The position numbers and the translations under genes were made by a program. Source: Hanleya hanleyi (taxonomy: Eukaryota > Mollusca > Polyplacophora > Lepidopleurida > Hanleyidae). From it: a DNA stretch of 64,000 nt. The stretch lies in NCBI GenBank assembly GCA_036873755.1, contig JAVTVY010047994.1:124001-188000 (forward strand), read 5' to 3'. The notes beneath the pieces were generated by a model, which was not told the origin of the DNA, did no database searches, and was given only the letters and a program-made list of their open reading frames with translations. Below, piece after piece: positions 46,538 to 59,299 of the stretch (positions are counted from its first letter, which is position 1; the number at the start of each line of letters is the position of its first letter).

Positions 46538-46544
46538 TTAATCA

Positions 46545-47432
46545 GTTTAGACATCCAGGAGGAGACCTTATTCTTTGAGATCTCCTTTTGGCTTCGAGGG
46601 ACGAAAGATATGAACAGACGTTCACGTACGAACTGCTCTGATTTCGTCAGTACGATTCAGATAGACAGCTAAAGCCCGAACTGGACAAAGGAGACAGTCA
46701 TATTCGAAGTCCGATGACAAGAAATTAGACAATACTGGAATCGAGAACTGCCTAAATTCTGTGTCGTGTAGAGCCGGATTCTTGGCAACAAAATCTGACA
46801 AAATCGTCAGAACCACATTATTCCAATGTGGACTATGTCTAAGTGCTTTAAAATCCAGAGCGCGGATCTCGCAGACCCTCGCTGCAGAAGACAGAGCGAT
46901 TGATAACAGTGTCAAAAAAGGCAAGAACTTTAGATCCACAGAGGTGATCGGTTGAAAAGGAGGCTAAATCTCACTTTGGAAGTTTATGTGCGGTAAACTG
47001 ACGGTCAGTCTTAGACGATTACAGCCAGTCTTACAAGATTTGATCAACGCCGTTAAATTCGGATCTCTTGGCGGATTAACACCGGATGAAAGTTCAATAC
47101 CCCTGGACATATATATGCCGCCCGATAGCCATCAACAGTGATCTGAACCAGACCATTTTCCTGTATTAAATACACCAAGAAGTTTACGCTGAACAACGGC
47201 AGAACAAGGATTAATCTGCTTAGTGGCACTGCTGGAATATCACCCACTTATATTTAGCGAAAGTGGATGATCTCGAGGAGACAACCATTCTTTGTGCTGC
47301 TCCGCTAGAAAAGCCTGTTTTAGCGAGTTGATCGCGCAGGACCTGCAGACGTGGAGGTTGTAAGCCTGAATCTGCTGATGGTAAATGTACGTTCTCGACT
47401 AAAGGAGTTTGTTCCATGCTGGAAATTGCCAA
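46545..47432 (-). pseudogene. DIRS-like tyrosine recombinase (element 1)
   Basis: In pieces over several frames: LQVLRDQLAKTGFSSGAAQRM and a following segment (core-binding part, 47053-47432), then AARVCEIRALDF with the box-I arginine (46622-46939) and 'LLCPVRALAVYLN'. Beyond the stop comes FISFVPRSQKEISKNKVSSW up to the piggyBac-like MITE. The region with the catalytic tyrosine is not visible. This is the integration enzyme of a DIRS/Ngaro-type retrotransposon, here dead. Confidence 0.75.
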
Positions 47433-47899
47433 GGCCGATCTAGACTGTAGGAATCTCTGTTAAATCAAGATATTAACAAACAGTGGCTGCGTACTGTTCC
47501 AGCTGTTTCCCCTTCAGTCATTGATCACTTGACCCCGCCATTTTAAACTAAGACAAGCATTCTCATTGGATCACTATTTATAGGAACCATCCCTAATCTT
47601 CATACACAACCACGTGGCTGTCTCAGTTGACCGATGACATAGCGCGGCCTCGTTCTCGATTTCAAAATCTGCCGTCTAACAGGGAAATGTTGCTGTTGCT
47701 GCATCAGTCAGACACTGGCCCTCTAGAAGGGTCCAATACTATAGGCTAAGGCCGATCCACCAGAAATGGCCATGAGAGAGAGAGAGAATAAAGGTTTAAC
47801 GTCGCGTTCAGTAATATTTCAACTATATACCACCATCGCTGCTGGGTCTGGGACCAGAGACGCATATACCGGAAGTTGATCGTTCAAACGAGTGGCAAA

Positions 47900-48136
47900 C
47901 AGATCGACTAATGGTACCTCTCACATCACGAAAATCTGGGTCAGAACATCCGGATGTACTTGCTCTTCCGTGGACAGAGTTTGAGTTCGTCTGAACAGCG
48001 CGCCCACTAAGACGTTCAGGTGTCTCGGGATATGGCGTGCCCGAAAGGAAATGTTCGTCCTACAAAGGTCGAAGAACACCTCCACTTGATCCAACAGCTG
48101 AGTTGAGCGAGTCCCCCTTGTTTGTTGATATAGGTT
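47900..48136 (-). pseudogene. RNase H end of DIRS-like element 1
   Basis: On the - strand, TYINKQGG is followed after a frameshift by GTRSTQLLDQ and FRARHIPRHLNVL, typical of the RNase H domain of DIRS-like polyproteins. The upstream half of the same domain (ATDNTTV) lies at about 49160-49200 on the other side of an RT-element insertion. Near 47790-47860 there is also a SINE-type tail. Confidence 0.7.
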
Positions 48137-49157
48137 AATACAAGCGTCTAGTCCGTCATTCATAATTCAGCCGTCGTCTATTAAAGAATATCCGCGTCCA
48201 TAATCCAAAGACCTATTCCATATTCATATAACACTATTAGCACCAAATTCAAAAAGACAATCATAGTATACATAAACATAGGCTAGTTTCCTGCAAGAGA
48301 GAAGCGGTCAACAGTTTTCAATGATGCCGACAAGACATCATGATGTTCCAAAAATATAAAATCCGTATCGTTAATCAGTATTCTTAATCCATAATAATCG
48401 TTGTAAAGTCGTTATCTAGAGAATGATGTATCTCAGTCACGCTTTGATTGTGACTGTTCATATGAGCACCATGAGGATCTTGAAGTACATGGGTTCATAC
48501 GGCCCTTAGCCCCGGGTTAAGCGGAATTAGACACAAGTTACGAAACGTAACGCCATAGACCGTGCACGCTACGTTCGTATTTTGCCATCAGCATGCGATA
48601 TGTATCGCCAAATTTGAGAAACTTTGAGTGGAGGCGCTTGGTGGAATAGCCCTGTTTTATAAGTTTCTGCAACAATGTTTTGTGACGTTGATTGAAATCG
48701 TCACATTTAACACAGGATCTAGCAAATGCTACTAGGCGAGATATGTATACGCCATATGCAGGTTCCATTGAAATATTACTGTCCAGAAAGGGATAGTTTA
48801 CGATGTCGAAATTGTAATCATCTCTTTTGTCATAAAGTCGACGAGAGAGAATGCCCGCTTCATTTTTGTAGAGATATAGATCTAAATATAATGTGTCTGT
48901 AGGGCTATCTGTAGTTTCCTTCAAATCCAGTGAAGGTGGATATATATCCTTCACTGCGTCATTTATATAGCGATTATCCACAGCGAGAAGATCGTCTATA
49001 TAGCGTTTGGTGAATGAGAAGGAACGGGCTTTGAATTGGTCGATTTTTGAAAGCGCCTGCATATAGTCATATTCATAAGAGAACAGATACAGGTCAGCCA
49101 ACAGGGGTGCGCGATTAGTACCCATTGGAATACATATATGCTGCTGATATATTAAGA
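48137..49157 (-). mobile_element. RT element nested in DIRS RNase H (copy f)
   Basis: The 3' terminus is the family end (+ strand aatacaagcgtctagtccg), 5'-truncated just before the GIPMGTN-like motif. It separates ATDNTTV from TYINKQGG of the DIRS-like RNase H, so the insertion point is known to within a few bases. Confidence 0.85.
48538..49157 (-). pseudogene. Reverse transcriptase fragment (copy f)
   Basis: Open for 195 codons: MGTNRAPLLADLYLFSYE, TKRYIDDLLAVDN with the catalytic YIDD, LYDKRDDYNFDIVNYPF, and the end WRYVS. About 95% identical by eye to the copy at 37174-37806, and without its internal stop. The N-terminal RT motifs are missing. Confidence 0.8.
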
Positions 49158-49867
49158 CTGTTGTATTGTCTGTTGCTACTAGCAGGAACTAGTCCTGCAA
49201 AAGAGGTAACAATATGTGACGACTCGGTTGACGGTCATGAATTCCAGAACACTGATGTGAAGAAGGTTCTTTGCTTAAGTCCAGGAACCAGATATCGATT
49301 TGTACATGTTCCATACAAAACACGAAACAGAACCGGAAACGGAAGGGTTCAACAAGAGTATGCCATGGCTTCCTGAATGAAGAACGGGAAAACAATACCT
49401 GAACTTGAAACAGAACAACTATTATCAGGCATCCCCGGCACCGGAGGGTGATAAACAACTAGATTGAAACGCCGGAAGTCCCAAGCAATACTTGTGGCTG
49501 TATAACAACCGGCGCACTAGTGTGCATAGGATCAACCATAGGTAGGACCGATACCATTGGAACTGAAACAAATCAGGACGGTGATACGGCACAATCGAGT
49601 CCTTCTAGATTCGCTTGCATAGTAACGGGAATGGAATGTCTACACCGGCGTCACATAACGGCAAGTCGAAAGTGGCCGTAGAAGAGATACAAGTATCTAC
49701 CGAAGGTACTATTCAGATTATGAACTGTCGTGGAAGGCGGAAGTGATGAGGTAGCTCTGTCGGATGTAAAGGATACTGCAGATATCGTACTGGCCCGGTG
49801 GAGGTATGCAACGCGTTTCGGGGTACATCTTGAAGAGTCCTCACAATATCTCTGAATGCCTTTTATT

Positions 49868-50137
49868 CTACTTAATATCCCCCGCTGTACGATCCGCTTC
49901 CGCTCTGGCATAAGGATCAGTTGAACCGGTAGATGAAGCATGTGCTGAACGAGGTGATATTGCAGGTGTAGACAAATCAAAAAGACCCGAAAGCAAGTCC
50001 GCAACCAGAAATCGATGATCCACCGGAACCGGCAGTGGCCTTGTCGCACCCGGAACCAACAACTGTCTATAGTAGGCCAACTCTGCCGATTGCTGCTCCA
50101 ATTGAGCGAGTTTGTCAACAATGGCAGATTCAGGCAC
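49868..50137 (-). pseudogene. Possible gag-like region of DIRS-like element 1
   Basis: A frame of 89 codons (VDKLAQLEQQSAELAYYRQ, then Pro/Val- and Ser/Ala-rich). It lies upstream of the RNase H remnants on the same strand, where a DIRS gag would be. No RT domain is left between it and the RNase H, so the middle has been deleted. The assignment is by position only. Confidence 0.35.
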
Positions 50138-50382
50138 TGCAGACTTTTGAGGTGGGAGTTGTGCATGCTGCTACGGGTACACCACACCGGAAGTAGTAAG
50201 AAGTAGCTACTGCATCTGTGGGTTAACCGGAAACATCGTCCAAGCATCAGAATCAGCACACACAGAGGGACACTGAAGTAGATCTCCCCGGCGAGCATCT
50301 TTGACCGTAACCGGAAGTGGAGCTGAAGCGGAAAGACATTGAAGGCGGATATGCGGATCTGAATACCTCTGAGGCTGAACAC

Positions 50383-52400
50383 ATAGTATGTCAGCTACAA
50401 TAGCACACTAATGTGCAAAACCATGAGCTAGTCGAGGGTGAACGGTATTATGAATGCGTTATTCATAGCTCATTGATGAAACACCGTAGGGTTGCTGGAT
50501 CTAGTAACCTACACCGGATGTGACGTCGTATACCTCAGGCCCAAGAGGTCGGCCCAACACTGTCTGGGTCGGATATCGTGGCAAATTTGGTATAAGTCTG
50601 TCAGTGTCCATGTCCCATCGAAGCCTGGCCGGAAGTGGACGCCTCATGGCCAGTCGTCAAAAGCGGATACTGCACACTTACACCTGTGACTTGACGTCGG
50701 TGTCCATGGGAGAGGCCAGAAGTTCAACTTCAACCACAACATCGCCTGATTTACCTGTCAATTGGTTCTCCAATACACCCACAACAGTAACTGGTAACCC
50801 GTAGAAAGATAATCAGGGCAGCGGACCACTGAATTAGACAATAAAGACATTAATGCCTAACCAAAACTATTGAAATAGGCAGACCTCGTGAAGACGGAGC
50901 TTTACAGGTGTCTCCCGCACAAAAAAACCTGGAGCGGATCGTATCGACTCAGTATAAGAACCGACAAGATACGTCTAAAAGACACCAATAGGCCTCAAAG
51001 CACACTATGGACATTCTGTATACTGGTCACAATAAATGGCCGCGACATGTAGGACAGGCCGTGGGGAATCTGTCATCGGGTTTGACTGACCAGAAAATAA
51101 CGAAGACATCGTTTAGATATATAAGTATACTTCCCAACAGTTCGTAGCTTGTATCGAAACACGGGGCTCTGATTGAACGCGCTTATCTTTCAGAACGGAG
51201 TGAATTTAGAGAGGAAGTTCGTTGCATGATGGGATTAGCGCATGAGCAGTTAGACAGGAAGTGAAATATAGTTTTTCAGCGTAAATTATACAGTTCTGTG
51301 CCATGTCCGTGATTTGATTTACCGTTAACCAAAATTACATTTTGATGCAATACCACGGCAGATAAAAAGATATTGAAGATAGTTGATATGATTGGTTAAA
51401 GGTGTCATAATTCAGATATATTAAAAAATATCTACTAAAAAATGTACGAAAAACAGACAGAAGCCCAATTTAGAACTTATATCGACGCTGTTTTACGTCA
51501 ATTTAAACTTTTTATGAAACAGATTTTTGTGCAGAATTGAATAAATTTTAAAATTTTTTATCCACAAACTTAACAGCATGCAGACGAAATTTTCTCGACT
51601 CAAGTTGGTTTTTCGTGATGTTTTATGTTTTTGATTTTTTTTTTCGTTGGTTCTTTCTTTGTCGGTTAAAAACCAACAATTCGGACAAGATACCTTTTTC
51701 CCCGAACCAAATAGTTTCGTATACACAGAAATAATCGATTTTTAAAAAAATCTGTATAACAAATTTTCGAAAAAAACAACAACACCTGGATGTTCACAGA
51801 ACCACCGAAAAACCAACATTCAGGTTTTTCGAAGAACCACAAGCCGGGAAGAACTAACCTAAAACCACGAACACTCAACTTTTCTAAGCGTGTATGCATG
51901 TTCCACTACTTCATAGTGTACATAATGTTGGGGCCTTCGAAAGAGATCAACTTTTAATTAGACACCCCTATCAAAATACACTCATTTTTTTTCGAAAGTA
52001 AAGACAGACACTGAACTTCAGATTTTCTGAGATACAAATGAACACAGGGATCATCCTTGGATCTTGTGATGTTTTCAGATATGCAATCAGAATATTGGCC
52101 TGTGTGGTCATATGACTTCTTGTCAGTACGCCGGCATCTTTTCCACCACATTTGTATGTTGCGTTTAATTGTTACCTGTATATGGGGGACGTTTCGTTCT
52201 CAAGGCTTGCCTTCTGTTCATATCATTGTGAATGTACATGTAGTTTGTGACTGTGGTTAACATGGTGGAGAATGAAGCGCCTGGTCGGTGTCGGGCACTT
52301 TCATTCTATTAATATTTTCCCCGTCTGGGCCGTTTCTTCTATCTAACGGTCACCTAGGTCATCAATTTCCATCAGATGACTTGATAAGGCTATTACATCA
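50383..52400. other. No supported gene
   Basis: The part to about 50.8 kb is rich in 'accggaagt' words and probably still belongs to the DIRS-like element. The rest is unique AT-rich DNA with no domain recognised. Confidence 0.4.
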
Positions 52401-52960
52401 TTGCTTTTGAATATTTGATATAATATCGCTCAAGCCTGTGCTGGGGACCGTGTGGTCCAACCTGTAACCATGTGGGTCATCTTTTCGCGGTAAGACTGAT
52501 CCTGGGGGCGTGTGTATCCATTTTCAGCCTACTTTCGGCAACTATAACGGGGATTCCCCCGAAAACAACTCCACGTGATGTCGTCAGCCCATCAGGTAAA
52601 CTGCACCGACGTAACCCCAACGTAACCCGCCATGTTCGAGTCATGTGCTGTTCTACTTCTTCAAAATTACAGACCTACAACACCTCTTGGATGATACGGA
52701 AGTTATTCATATCTGTATCTCTTGTAAGTCCAGGCTTACCTGTAATTTATCCGATTTCTCGAGCCTGTTCTCCGCCGGATGAAGACCGAACAGTATGCGA
52801 TAAAGTATCGGATATCGCTCCGCGATAATGGCGACACACGATTCGCAAGCCATCTTATGGATGGCGAGGTGTACGCAAATGCGTGTGGTCATCTCATTCA
52901 GGATGTCAACATGAACAGCTACAATAAAAGCGTGACTGAGGTACAAAACTTCTCAGGGAT
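52400..52960 (+). repeat. Host repeat R, copy with insertion
   Basis: 'atcgctcaagcctgtgctgg' at the left and 'acaataaaagcgtgactgag' at the right correspond to the copy at 55330-55620. The 424-bp element has inserted between them. Confidence 0.5.
52458..52881 (+). mobile_element. 448-bp family element, copy 2 (424 bp)
   Basis: Collinear with 33989-34436 from 'caacctgtaacca' to 'gaggtgtacgcaaatg'. Flanked by the 9-bp direct repeat cgtgtggtc (52449-52457 and 52882-52890). A B-box-like GTTCGAGTC is present mid-element, though its position does not fit a standard SINE head. Confidence 0.8.
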
Positions 52961-54618
52961 CACGTTCGGATCTTATCACTTCTTCTCCGTACACCGGCCT
53001 TTGTTCACCATTATATGTTCTGTGCCGAAAAAGGGCCGATTGATTCCCCACCCACTAACCAGAGGTATGGACTCCACACAACAATGCACGATTTCTACAA
53101 CATCCATCGACTGTCACAGTCGAAGTATACCACAATCTTTTTTATCAATACTAGTTTTTTTAATTAATACTACTGATTACTTCGAATTTAAAAGTTTACG
53201 GCTCATCTTCCAAGGAAGGCTTTTTTGGTCGGCACGGCCAATTGATATATTGAATGTTTCGCGATATTTTAAGACACAACCGGAACATAGCGTTATAAGT
53301 AGCGCACATCAGTAGAGCCAAATAGTTCACCATGAACGTTTTGAACATATGATTCATGGTCGGTCACATCTGTAGCATGGAGTGTATGACCAGAGTGACT
53401 ATATCAATAAGTCTGACATACATAAGACAGTGATAAAAGCACTCGAAGTCTGAAATGAAATGACCAAAGCTGACTTCGGAAACGTTGCCAAATAAGGTTT
53501 GAGATTTTGATTGTGGTTTTAGTTGCGATTTTCGAATTATTACTATTTTTATTCTCAAAATAATTCTCATGGATTCGCGATTGCTGGGTCAGAATATTTT
53601 TTTCTGTTTGCAATCGGGTTTTTTTTTTCAATCGAGACCATTTTCACAACTGAAATTCACTATCGCGATTCAGTCGTATTTTCAATCGAAGAAAAATTAA
53701 CTATTGAAGAGCTTTTGTGATGGGAGGGTTATTTATAGAAAGTATTCAACGGCCCAGATTCGGCCTTCGACGCTGAAACAACTCGTGAAATATATACATC
53801 AGCAGGGTCAGGTATAGGTTACCCATTGCCATTTTATAGTGATAAACTGTGAACTGTAGTACCCAGGTCACGGAATACTGGTTTATGTATAGCCGTATTC
53901 ACATGCACGGACACAAACTGTACACAGCGATTACAAATCACTACACGTTTTCATTGCCGCTGACCTTGATGAGCACATGCGTTTCTGTATCTGTGACACA
54001 ATCACTCCCATGATGCTTCCGTGTTCCAACGTTCTATGATCGCGAACCAGCCTGTTGTATTTGATATTAGAATCGTGAATTAAATTCACTCAAATAGACG
54101 TATTTCGAAACCGAAATAAGAACACAAAATAACGGGACTTGGGAGTATTACACATTCATCGCATCATCGTAAAAATGCTGGGCCTGGGCCAGGATTGTCC
54201 CGCCTAGCAGTGCGCAGCGTATCGTGCATGCGCTTCGGGAAACAAAACGATCTCGCGGCTGACCAAAACGGATCGTGTGCGGATAAACATGCAAGAAAAA
54301 CATATCGGGACAGAATGGTACGTTGATGGTTTGTTTTTGACGAGACATCGTTTTTCTGTACATTTTGGGGTACTTTTCATCAGGGCTTATCGAATCGTGA
54401 TCAATCGTTTTTCTGTCGCGAAAATACGAGAACAATCACTTTTGGAGCAACGAGTTTGGAAACGTGGTCACATGTCTTAATTGTGGAATTACCAGACAAT
54501 TATGTTCAAGAAAAACGCGGTGAATGATCATAGCTGGCAATTTCGAACTATGCTTAAAGACAATGCCCCATCTCTCAACACCGGAGTCTGTCCTTTGGTG
54601 CAACAGTAGTAGTAGTAG
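52961..54618. other. No supported gene
   Basis: Unique AT-rich DNA. A patch with 'attttcgaattattac'-type words near 53500-53720 resembles that at 2050-2300. No domain recognised. Confidence 0.4.
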
Positions 54619-54728
54619 AAGGTGAAATTCGTGTCCATTTAGGGGCAATAACTCTGTTGGCCCAATTCCTGGTTATCTCCCCTGATTAGAATATTTCCGC
54701 CCCTAAATAGACACGAATTTCCCCTTTA
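54619..54728. mobile_element. Small palindromic MITE
   Basis: 'ggtgaaattcgtgtccattt' followed by aggggcaat is mirrored by 'gcccctaaatagacacgaat' followed by ttccccttt. About 110 bases in total, non-coding. Confidence 0.6.
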
Positions 54729-55329
54729 GTTACTTCAATGATATCGCAGCGGTCATGCTCGGTGACGTTACATCCGATCAATGGTCACTCAGTCATTCGT
54801 TATAACTTCACCTTAACTATATATAAATATTTATTTTCATATAATCGTGCAAAATTTAATATTTAATATATTTCCGGGATATAACAAGCCCCTAGGGATT
54901 TTATTCCCACCATCCGCAGCACTATATCTTTTATCATTGAATTGTACATTGTTTTTTTTTTATGTTGCTGTTATATGGTGAATAAATCAAATCAAATCAA
55001 ATTATCGGCCCCTAAATACGACCAAAGACGCCCTTCAGTTAATGTCAATGTTAACGCTTCCCTGTAGAGTCATATGGTTGCTTTTTAGTCGCCAGACGTC
55101 CTCAATTTTCCCCCATCTCTTGCATATCGATCCAATTTATTACCTGTATATGGTAGAATACCGCTGGTGGACTGTTAGTCCCCGAAGCCCACCCTCTGTA
55201 CATGTCATTCGACAAATATATGTAAATTTATTTTTAGGTGGGAGATTTAAGCCGTACGACATCGGGCATTACAGGTTAGATTTTCTGGGTATTCTTGCAT
55301 TTATCAGGTTTATCCCATGTTGAGGCGTT
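54729..55329. other. AT-rich DNA with a partial repeat R
   Basis: At about 55060-55130 'ttgctttttagtcgccagac' and 'atctcttgcatatcgatcca' match, in inverted orientation, the sequence into which the 12-kb element inserted. No gene seen. Confidence 0.45.
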
Positions 55330-55620
55330 TACTCACTCACACGTCCACGATGCTCATCCTATAACATCTGATGAGCTATTTGTTTGAGCTGATCTGTCAC
55401 CACAGCTCCCGAGCTAGCGTATCTAATTCCGCTCAAGCCGGTGCTAGGGACCGTATGGATACTTCAGTCTCCACTTCAACAGCTGCAATAAAAGCGCGGC
55501 TCTCTACTGAGGCTACGTCAGAGCCATATGGTTGCTTTTCAATCGTCAGACGTCATTTTTCCCCACCTCTTGCATATCGCTCCAACTGAACACAATTCAT
55601 ACGCCTGAATTGGAGTTTGT
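55330..55620 (+). repeat. Host repeat R, uninterrupted copy
   Basis: Inverted relative of 45508-45780 (agctcccgagctagcgtatc, aattccgctcaagccggtgc). It continues into 'cacctcttgcatatcgctcc', which corresponds to the left flank of the 12-kb element. Confidence 0.6.
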
Positions 55621-58389
55621 AGCATTATTTTCATCCATTTTGTGACCAAAGAGGCCTTAGGCCCCTTGGACTTCAATTTTGGTATCCGATGTACTCTCAA
55701 CGCCTAACGTAGAGTACGACTGGGGGGGTCTGCGGAGCCGTTGCTGGACTTTAACCGGTAAAGTCGATCTGTGGTGGGAGAGACCATCCTTGATCCAAGC
55801 TCTCGTTGGGTAGTCAAATTAGGATGGGGAATTCATTCTGAGTAAGTGCAGTCGGGTAATAGAGAAAAGGTGTTTGTGGTGGGAGTTTTGGGGGTAGTTA
55901 TGTGCAATTCTTTTGTAGAGTAAAGCATAGAATGTGGGAATGCTATCGACCAGGCTGACGCTGCAGAGAAGGACTGAAGGAGGGAGGGAATTTGGCTTCA
56001 TGTCACGCTCGAGTTTGTTGAACGACTGAAGGGGTCTAAGGGGCTGTTGCTTGGATCTAGACAGTAACGTCGTCGTGCGAATGCTCTCTCTGCAGGATTG
56101 CCCGTTTTAGGTAGATATGGCCCAATTTTGTCATATTGTAGCTCTCGTGGTGTTGAATCATATGGCGTTCTGTCCAGGTTGACCATGATAACCAAGGGCA
56201 CTCAAGCAGTAACAGAGAAAGTGGATTTTCAGAACTGGTGCGCATGGTTTTGGTTGTTTTTGTCGTGCAGGGTATCCTGCTAAAGCTCGCATCGAGTAGA
56301 TAGGATTAGCGTGTTTTACCACAAGTGACATCAATGTGCACAGGAGCAGTCAAGGCACAGTAGAGAAAGATGCCATTTTCGGTACCTAGTGGGGATGTTT
56401 GGACCATTCTTCCGCTACTTGTGTAGAGCTACCTCCCATGTAGGATACATGGCACAGAGTGAATGCATGAGTGCAATTGATTGAGCGATTTGAGTCAGAG
56501 TGGTTCATTGTGTTAGCTACCAGTACGAGAGTGAATGATTGTGCCCAACACCCATGTTAATTTATTGACGCCCTGACGCTGGGGAGTAAAACCCCCTATT
56601 CACTCGCACACCTGTACCTATACCCTAATGCCATAACACAATCAGATAAGAGAAAGAGAGATCAACAACATAGATTTTGTGTTACACATAATTATCACCA
56701 TTATTATTGGACAAAAGTTTCGTCGACCTGCCTTCAGCAGTTCTCAAGATATGGTATCCCGGGGAAAACAGGACGTCCGGACGGACAGACGGGGTGACAG
56801 CAATACCCCTTAGCTCAATCGGGCTGAGGGGTAAAAACTGTCATGGTGATCTATGAACAGTACAGTCATCTGTCGCTTGAAAGGCTGATTCCAGTTATTA
56901 AGCCATCATGAAAACAAAGCAGGACTTGGAAGAAGACATGAGGTTACCACTCCACGAGGACCTGAAAAAGTGGTCAAAATGTGAACACAGCTGTTTCAGG
57001 ACACGTTGTCATTGCAGTAGGCCTATCCTGGACAGTTTAAAGCCGATTAGAGATGTGTCAGAGAGAATGGACAGCCAACGACCACCGACAAGAGCAAACA
57101 AGGCTGAAGAAGAGTTTGACAATGGCAGTTCCTCAAATGGCGGCTTCTGATAGGACAAGAGCGAACGTTAGCCCGAAGAAATGGGGGCTTCTGACTGGAG
57201 AACAGCATCCGACGATGCATGCGGAGTCGACCACTGATGACACAATTGTGTGATCAGTAAATGCTACTGCAATTTCTCATTGTCGTACTTGTGACATTAA
57301 CGGATAACTGTACATCTAAACAGCTAATGTCACAACAAAGAGTTTATACAACCTAGTCCGGAACCAGTAATTACTTCATGCAAGTACTTGTACATTTTCT
57401 ATCTCCGTTTTCATGCGGAGTTAGGAATTCATCTGTGGTACATGAATCAATTTGAATAAGGTGAAGTCATTAGTTGCACTTTCTGACGTCAGTGGGCGCT
57501 GTATCTACATATGGATTAAATAACGTACTTTCTATTTCATAGATGACTGTTCGAAATTGTCACTCTAAGTTTGTCGATACCTCTGAACTGATCAAACCTG
57601 TTGTCGTGAAGTCCGAGTTTTCTTGTCATGGAATTTCAAATAAATTGAAAAGGGTTTTTAACCCTCCCATTTTATGATAGACCATTATACTTGCATTGTG
57701 CACAATAATTACTATTGGGGTAATTCTAAACCCGTTATACCAAATGCCAGAAATTCTGACTCCCACTCGAGGGTCTTCTACATTCCCGGCATGCTTCTTA
57801 ACCGCTCTCATAGATTCCCGTCAATGAGACCTCAGATTTTCTCTAAACCACAAGCATAGCATGTCATGTCATTTATGAATTCCTCTCGTCTTTGCTTTAC
57901 AGTTTGTGTGAAAGGTGGGACCACAAGGTAAGTATAAGGATCTTTCATAAAATGAGAAGTTACAAAAATCCTTTTAATTTTATACCAAACCACTTATGCT
58001 TACAGTGTGCATAATAATTGCATATAATGCAATACTTTTGGGGAAACGTAGAATTTGCGGGAACCCAGGCGGCTCAAAGACATTAGGTAAATACCTAAAT
58101 CAATTTGAGAGCGCCCAGGTCGTCATTGATATGTATAACACAGGCCTCGATGTTACCTGATAACTTGCGGAAAGTCCGAGCTTTCTTGTGGCATCACATG
58201 CTAGGTTAAACCCTAATCTATCGAGCAAATGTACAAAGGGTAGACATCAGATGTGATGAATATAGTAATACTCACATAATGCTTTCTTGACTTCGGCTGA
58301 GGCCCGTTCCCGGAGAATGAATCAGCATCAGATGACCCCCTTTGGACACGAGTGCTCGAAACTCGCTTTCTAATGGAAGGTACTGGAAT
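55621..58389. other. No supported gene; scattered repeat words
   Basis: A 'ggacgtccggacggacagac' patch near 56774 resembles dispersed repeats of lophotrochozoan genomes. At 57130-57180 'caaatggcggcttctgatag' followed by gacaagagc matches a module of the 12-kb element's arms. No gene recognised. Confidence 0.4.
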
Positions 58390-59076
58390 AGGATGAGGGA
58401 TGAGCAGCATTGCGCACCCTGTTCGTGAGATTAGCCATTTCAATGCTAGCTGTCGACGTCGAAGAGTACAGCAGATAATACTTCATGAAGGTAGACTCAG
58501 ATCTCCACTGAGCAACGTCCGTTATGTCAATAAGTGAAGCTTCCGAAGTGGCTACCGCTCGGGTCTCATGAGAACAAAATCCTCAGTCTGGGAAGCTAAA
58601 TAGATCATCTGAATGGTTTCAACAATCCATCAGCCGATAGTGTCTTTGGAAGGCAGTTTGTGGCTATTGATCTGATGAGTAATCCACAAATGATTGTCTG
58701 AAGTTTGAAGATATTTGGTAGATTCGATATAGTACTTCACGGCACGCAACGGACACAAGAATTTATCGAGGTCAAGCCGAGGTCTTTCCAAGGTCAGCCA
58801 AACCAGCGGTTTTGCTTCATGTATCATAGTCTTCGTTTTCGTAACGAAGTCTACAAGCGACTGAGGTAGCAGATCTTTGTCTGTAAAGCGTAGACGATCT
58901 GTCTCAGCGGAGTGAGCATGTATTTCAGATCTCCGCCGAGCGGATGCCACAGCAACGATAAAGACAGTCTTATGTGTCAATATCTTAAGGCTGGCCTGAC
59001 CCATGGGTTTTAACGAAGGTATCGTAAGTGCATTAAGGACCAATTCGAGATTCCATGCTGGAGGGAGTTTCTTCAC
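58390..59076 (-). pseudogene. DIRS-like tyrosine recombinase (element 2)
   Basis: Well-preserved frame at 58630-59076: WNLELVLNALTIPSLKPM, LTHKTVFIVAVASARRRSEI with the box-I arginine, then 'FLCPLRAVKYYIESTKYL' and DTIGRWIVETIQ. Past two stops another frame shows DVAQWRSESTFMKYYL, the region expected to hold the catalytic tyrosine. Broken by stops and a frame change, so inactive. Confidence 0.85.
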
Positions 59077-59299
59077 TCGAGGTCGTAGGTGGAATATGCC
59101 TTTTCAGGGCTCTGCATAACCTTAGACCCGGCTCGAAATCGCGCTTTGGCAGACCGGTAACCAGATATTGTGACTGTTGCCTGCGCCATTGGATCCAGAA
59201 ATGGGCTCACATATATTGGGATCTTTTTGTTGTCCTTCGTGGCAAATAGGTCTACATTAGGGGTAGATCACTGATCGAAGACTTGCCTAAGTACCAAGT

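Noticed and set aside
49651..50382. 243-codon - strand frame
   Set aside because: Composition is Leu/Arg/Cys-rich without domain features, and it overlaps the more gag-like frame at 49868-50137 in another phase. It is likely a shadow.
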